8,012 nt of DNA. It comes from Chloroflexota bacterium (GTDB lineage: Bacteria; Chloroflexota; Anaerolineae; Promineifilales; Promineifilaceae). Where the stretch lies: assembly GCA_008501785.1 (NCBI GenBank), contig QQUD01000807.1, positions 1 to 8,012 of the forward strand, read 5' to 3'. A model generated the notes under the pieces. The model searched no databases and was not told the origin of the DNA. It was given only the letters and a program-made list of their open reading frames with translations. Shown piece by piece: positions 6,000-8,012 of this stretch (positions are counted from its first letter, which is position 1; each line of letters starts with the position of its first letter). The translations under genes and the position numbers were made by a program.

Positions 6000-6319
6000 C
6001 CAATCTTTATGAACCTTCAAAATTTAAATTGGTAATAATGACATCGAATGAATTCGACGTCTATGTTCCGAAAACATGTTTATGGAAGTTAAATAAATAA
6101 TCAGGTAATAGAAAACTACAAAATGTGGCCCTGTCATTCCCGCGCAGGCGGGAATCTACTCGACTACGTCATGGATTCCCGCCTGCGCGGGAATGACAAG
6201 TTCCCTATTACCGTTTTATTTTCTTAACGTTCATAAACATGTTTGATCCGGTAGACTCGAAATTCATTTTGGGTCACACGCGATTACCGATTTAATTTCA
6301 TGATTTTCATTTAGATTGG
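6000..6319. mobile_element. 320-bp long imperfect inverted repeat element
   Basis: The two ends, CCAATCT (6000-6006) and AGATTGG (6313-6319), are the outermost pairs of two arms of about 112 and 115 bases (6000-6111 and 6205-6319). By hand the arms align along their whole length at roughly 70%. The best blocks are AACATGTTTATG (6073-6084, partner 6232-6243), AATGAATT (6047-6054, partner 6260-6267), GGTAAT (6031-6036, partner 6283-6288) and GGTAATAG (6104-6111, partner 6205-6212). No coding capacity is seen, and no clear target-site duplication flanks it. The right end abuts the first recognisable codons of the kinase remnant, so insertion may have helped to break that gene. It could equally be two inverted copies of one dispersed ~110-bp repeat. 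Confidence 0.6.
6132..6198. repeat. Perfect palindromic repeat pair with ATTCCC-N8-GGGAAT units
   Basis: Two 25-base arms (6132-6156 and 6174-6198) are perfect reverse complements around a 17-base spacer. Each arm is itself a small hairpin of the form ATTCCC-GCGCAGGC-GGGAAT, matching the ATTCCC-N8-GGGAAT pattern known as dRS3 in Neisseria and seen as dispersed repeats in other bacteria. It is far better preserved than the surrounding long inverted repeat, which suggests a later insertion inside that element. Confidence 0.85.
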
Positions 6320-6598
6320 TCTTTTCTTATGTAACCGTTTTTTGCGTGATGATGATTCGCAAACGCATCGTGCCGTTGTCAGCCACAATTTACCACCCGA
6401 CAAAGTTAAAAAAATCACCTTTTCGTTTGACGAAGGGGTTCCCGGATGGGTTGTTAAACATCAAAAACCTTTAATCATTAACGATGTGGCCATAGATAGT
6501 CGTGTTCATGCACATGTTGTTCAGGCTGGCGTGATGTCGGTGTTGGCTGTTAGCCAGGAAATTATTACAAATCACGGGGGGACGTTAACGGCCGTTAG
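6315..6598 (+). pseudogene. Remnant of a GAF-domain histidine kinase (internal deletion)
   Basis: Frame opens at 6315 after a TAG. The stretch coding THRAVVSH, FSFDEGVPGWVVKHQKPL and IINDVAIDSRV (about 6366-6515) is a typical GAF domain core. At LAVSQEIITNHGGTLTAVS (about 6543-6600) the text changes abruptly to the last helix and strand of a HATPase_c domain. The rest of the GAF domain, the phospho-acceptor histidine helix and the N, G1 and F boxes are absent, so more than 150 residues are missing and no kinase activity is possible. There is no normal start (best is TTG 6342, with no good ribosome-binding site). After HGGTLTAVS the frame loses similarity and runs to a stop at 6717-6719. A decayed gene is much more likely than a small functional GAF protein. 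Confidence 0.75.
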
Positions 6599-6898
6599 TC
6601 CCGTATCCCCCCAACCAAGCCTGCGGCACTGCGTGAAGTCGTGCAAGATGCGTTGGCGGCATCGCGGCGGCTTGTGCTGGCATCCCATCCCGGCGAGGTG
6701 CAAAATTATGTTACACTAGTCAAAGAAGCACCCGACTATCAGGCAGAAGAGTGGGAAGCCAAAGAACTTATCAAACGACATATTTTCACCCTTCGCAAAA
6801 AAATCGACCCCAACACCGCAAATCCTTGTTACATCCACAACGTGCGCGGGGTTGGGTATCGTTTTACTCGATTATCCAAAAATGGAGACCCACAATGA
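6599..6898 (+). pseudogene. Remnant of an OmpR-type response regulator (C-terminal part)
   Basis: Frame opens after TAG 6596-6598 and ends at TGA 6896-6898. The C-terminal part, LASHPGEVQNYVTLVKEA then EWEAKELIKRHIFTLRKKID and NVRGVGYRFTRL, is the winged-helix trans_reg_C domain, with the recognition helix and wing intact. Ahead of it TKPAALREVVQDALA resembles the end of a receiver domain (the conserved Lys-Pro and last helix), but the phospho-acceptor Asp and most of the receiver are missing, as is the first part of the winged helix. A GTG at 6641 could start an 85-residue peptide, but no full regulator is encoded. The TGA overlaps the ATG of the protease gene (ATGA), implying an old kinase-regulator-protease operon. 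Confidence 0.75.
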
Positions 6899-8012
6899 CT
6901 CAACCGCTTGAACCCGAACAACTCCGTCGTTCTTATGATCTTGACAAAAGTTCGTTTCAGACAACGGCCGAAATTCCCCCTGGAACCAATATTATTGGGC
7001 AGCCGAGAGGTGTGCAGGCGATTGAGTTTGGCCTGAGCTTGCAAAGTTCAGGCTACAACATTTTTGTATTGGGTGAAGCAGGCACGGGGCGCACAACAGC
7101 GATCCAAAAATATATTGAACAGCGTGCCGCAAGTGGGGCGGTGCCATCTGACTGGGTGTATGTGCATAACTTTATACAGTCAGATAAGCCGATCACTATT
7201 GAATTGCCTGCGGGTATGGGCTGCCAACTGCGAGATGTGCTTCATAAATTTGTGAGCCAACTGCGCAGCGACATTCGCCGCGCCTTTGATAATCAAGCCT
7301 ATCGAGATGCTGTTCTTGAAATCAGTCACGAATTAGACAGAAAACGAGAAGCAACGTTTAATCAATTGCAACAAAAAGCGTTAACGCAAAATGCAATGGT
7401 GGTGCGAACAGCCGAAGGGTTTCGCATTGTACCTACGAAGGCTGGCCAACCGTTGCAGCCTGAAGAATATAATGCGTTATCCGAGGAAACCTTGGTTGCC
7501 TGGAAAAACACATTGCACCAGTTGCAGCACGATTTAAATGAATCAGGCCATCAATCCAGAAAATTTGAAATCGCCGCTCAGTCAGAATTAGACGAGCTGA
7601 ACCGACGTGTTGCCGGATCAGTTGTTGATGTTGCTTTTGATGATTTAAAACGGCCGTTTTCCAAATTCGGAAAAGTGACAACCTATCTCGAAGAAGTGAA
7701 AGAAGATATTCTCGATCACGTTGAGTTTTTTCAGGAAAGCAGCGAAAACGAAGAACCGGATGCACTGTTAGACGATAAACGATTCTGGCGGTATCAAGTA
7801 AATGTGTTTGTAGACCATAAACACAGCGAACATGCACCGGTCATTGTTGATTACAATGCGACTGTGCCGCGTTTGTTGGGTCGGGTGGAGCATGAAGTGC
7901 GCCAAAATGGAGCGGTAGTCACAGATTTCACACTGAAGCGTAGTGGTGCATTGCACGCGGCCAATGGTGGCTACTTGGTTTTGCGGGCGCGTGATTTGTT
8001 TAATGAGCCGGG
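6895..8012 (+). CDS. Lon-like ATP-dependent protease, AAA_32 type (N-terminal 372 residues; runs off the right edge)
   Basis: Cytoplasmic AAA+ protease of the COG1067 group, related to the YcbZ/LonB-like proteins rather than classical Lon. The frame is open from ATG 6895 to the window end. GQPRGVQAIEFGL and GYNIFVLGEAGTGRTT give an AAA domain with Walker A at residues 60-68; Arg replaces the usual Lys (GTGRTT), which I recall as common in this family. DWVYVHNF and LPAGMG follow, then a long helical insertion (about 125-300), and then DYNATVPRLLGRVEHE and GALHAANGGYLVL (351-363), the segment leading to the Walker B/second AAA core. The Ser-Lys protease domain would lie beyond the edge. GGAG (6884-6887) sits seven bases before the ATG. 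The start overlaps the stop of the regulator remnant, so translational coupling is likely. Confidence 0.92.
   Translation, partial: MTQPLEPEQLRRSYDLDKSSFQTTAEIPPGTNIIGQPRGVQAIEFGLSLQSSGYNIFVLGEAGTGRTTAIQKYIEQRAASGAVPSDWVYVHNFIQSDKPITIELPAGMGCQLRDVLHKFVSQLRSDIRRAFDNQAYRDAVLEISHELDRKREATFNQLQQKALTQNAMVVRTAEGFRIVPTKAGQPLQPEEYNALSEETLVAWKNTLHQLQHDLNESGHQSRKFEIAAQSELDELNRRVAGSVVDVAFDDLKRPFSKFGKVTTYLEEVKEDILDHVEFFQESSENEEPDALLDDKRFWRYQVNVFVDHKHSEHAPVIVDYNATVPRLLGRVEHEVRQNGAVVTDFTLKRSGALHAANGGYLVLRARDLFNEP

Noticed and set aside
6342..6719. A small intact GAF-domain protein of 125 residues
   Set aside because: The GAF domain is cut in its middle, the following residues belong to a histidine kinase ATPase domain, and the C-terminal tail has no similarity; decay explains it better.
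7433..7837. 134-codon minus-strand open frame
   Set aside because: Antisense to the Lon-like protease, which is readable without interruption on the plus strand; no domain or ribosome-binding site seen.

Overview
The window is bacterial DNA of moderate GC with short gaps between genes. The gene families (a tRNA-Leu beside trigger factor, tandem-Nudix proteins, GAF histidine kinase and OmpR-type regulator remnants, an AAA_32-type Lon-like protease) and the dispersed GTCATTYC-type palindromes would suit a Chloroflexota genome. That placement is inference; no rRNA or marker gene is present to test it.

Layout. On the minus strand, the N-terminal half of trigger factor (tig) runs off the left edge (1-562), behind a tRNA-Leu(UAG) (720-801) that has its own promoter and terminator. 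From there on every gene is on the plus strand: an 8-oxoguanine-deaminase-type amidohydrolase (929-2326), whose promoter overlaps the -35 box of the divergent tRNA promoter; a 400-bp gap filled with nested GTCATTYC palindromes plus a promoter (2327-2725); two paralogous double-Nudix hydrolases in tandem (2726-3682 and 3741-4679); a TPR-like solenoid protein with a ~140-residue super-repeat (4861-5931) closed by a strong terminator; a 320-bp imperfect inverted repeat with a perfect ATTCCC-N8-GGGAAT palindrome nested in its centre (6000-6319); a collapsed two-component system (6315-6898); and the N-terminal 372 residues of a Lon-like protease (6895 to the right edge), whose ATG overlaps the response-regulator stop codon.

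How the genes may work together. The deaminase and the Nudix pair could both deal with damaged purine nucleotides or bases (the MutT theme), but a repeat and a promoter separate them, so this is only suggestive. Trigger factor and the Lon-like protease are protein quality-control functions at opposite ends of the window. The kinase/regulator remnant seems once to have been translationally coupled to the protease gene.

The most unusual signal is at DNA level. The palindrome ACGGCCGT occurs nine times in 8 kb (core CGGCCG thirteen times), in all three reading frames and in unrelated genes. This resembles the highly iterated palindromes (HIP1) of cyanobacteria and is not explained by protein coding.
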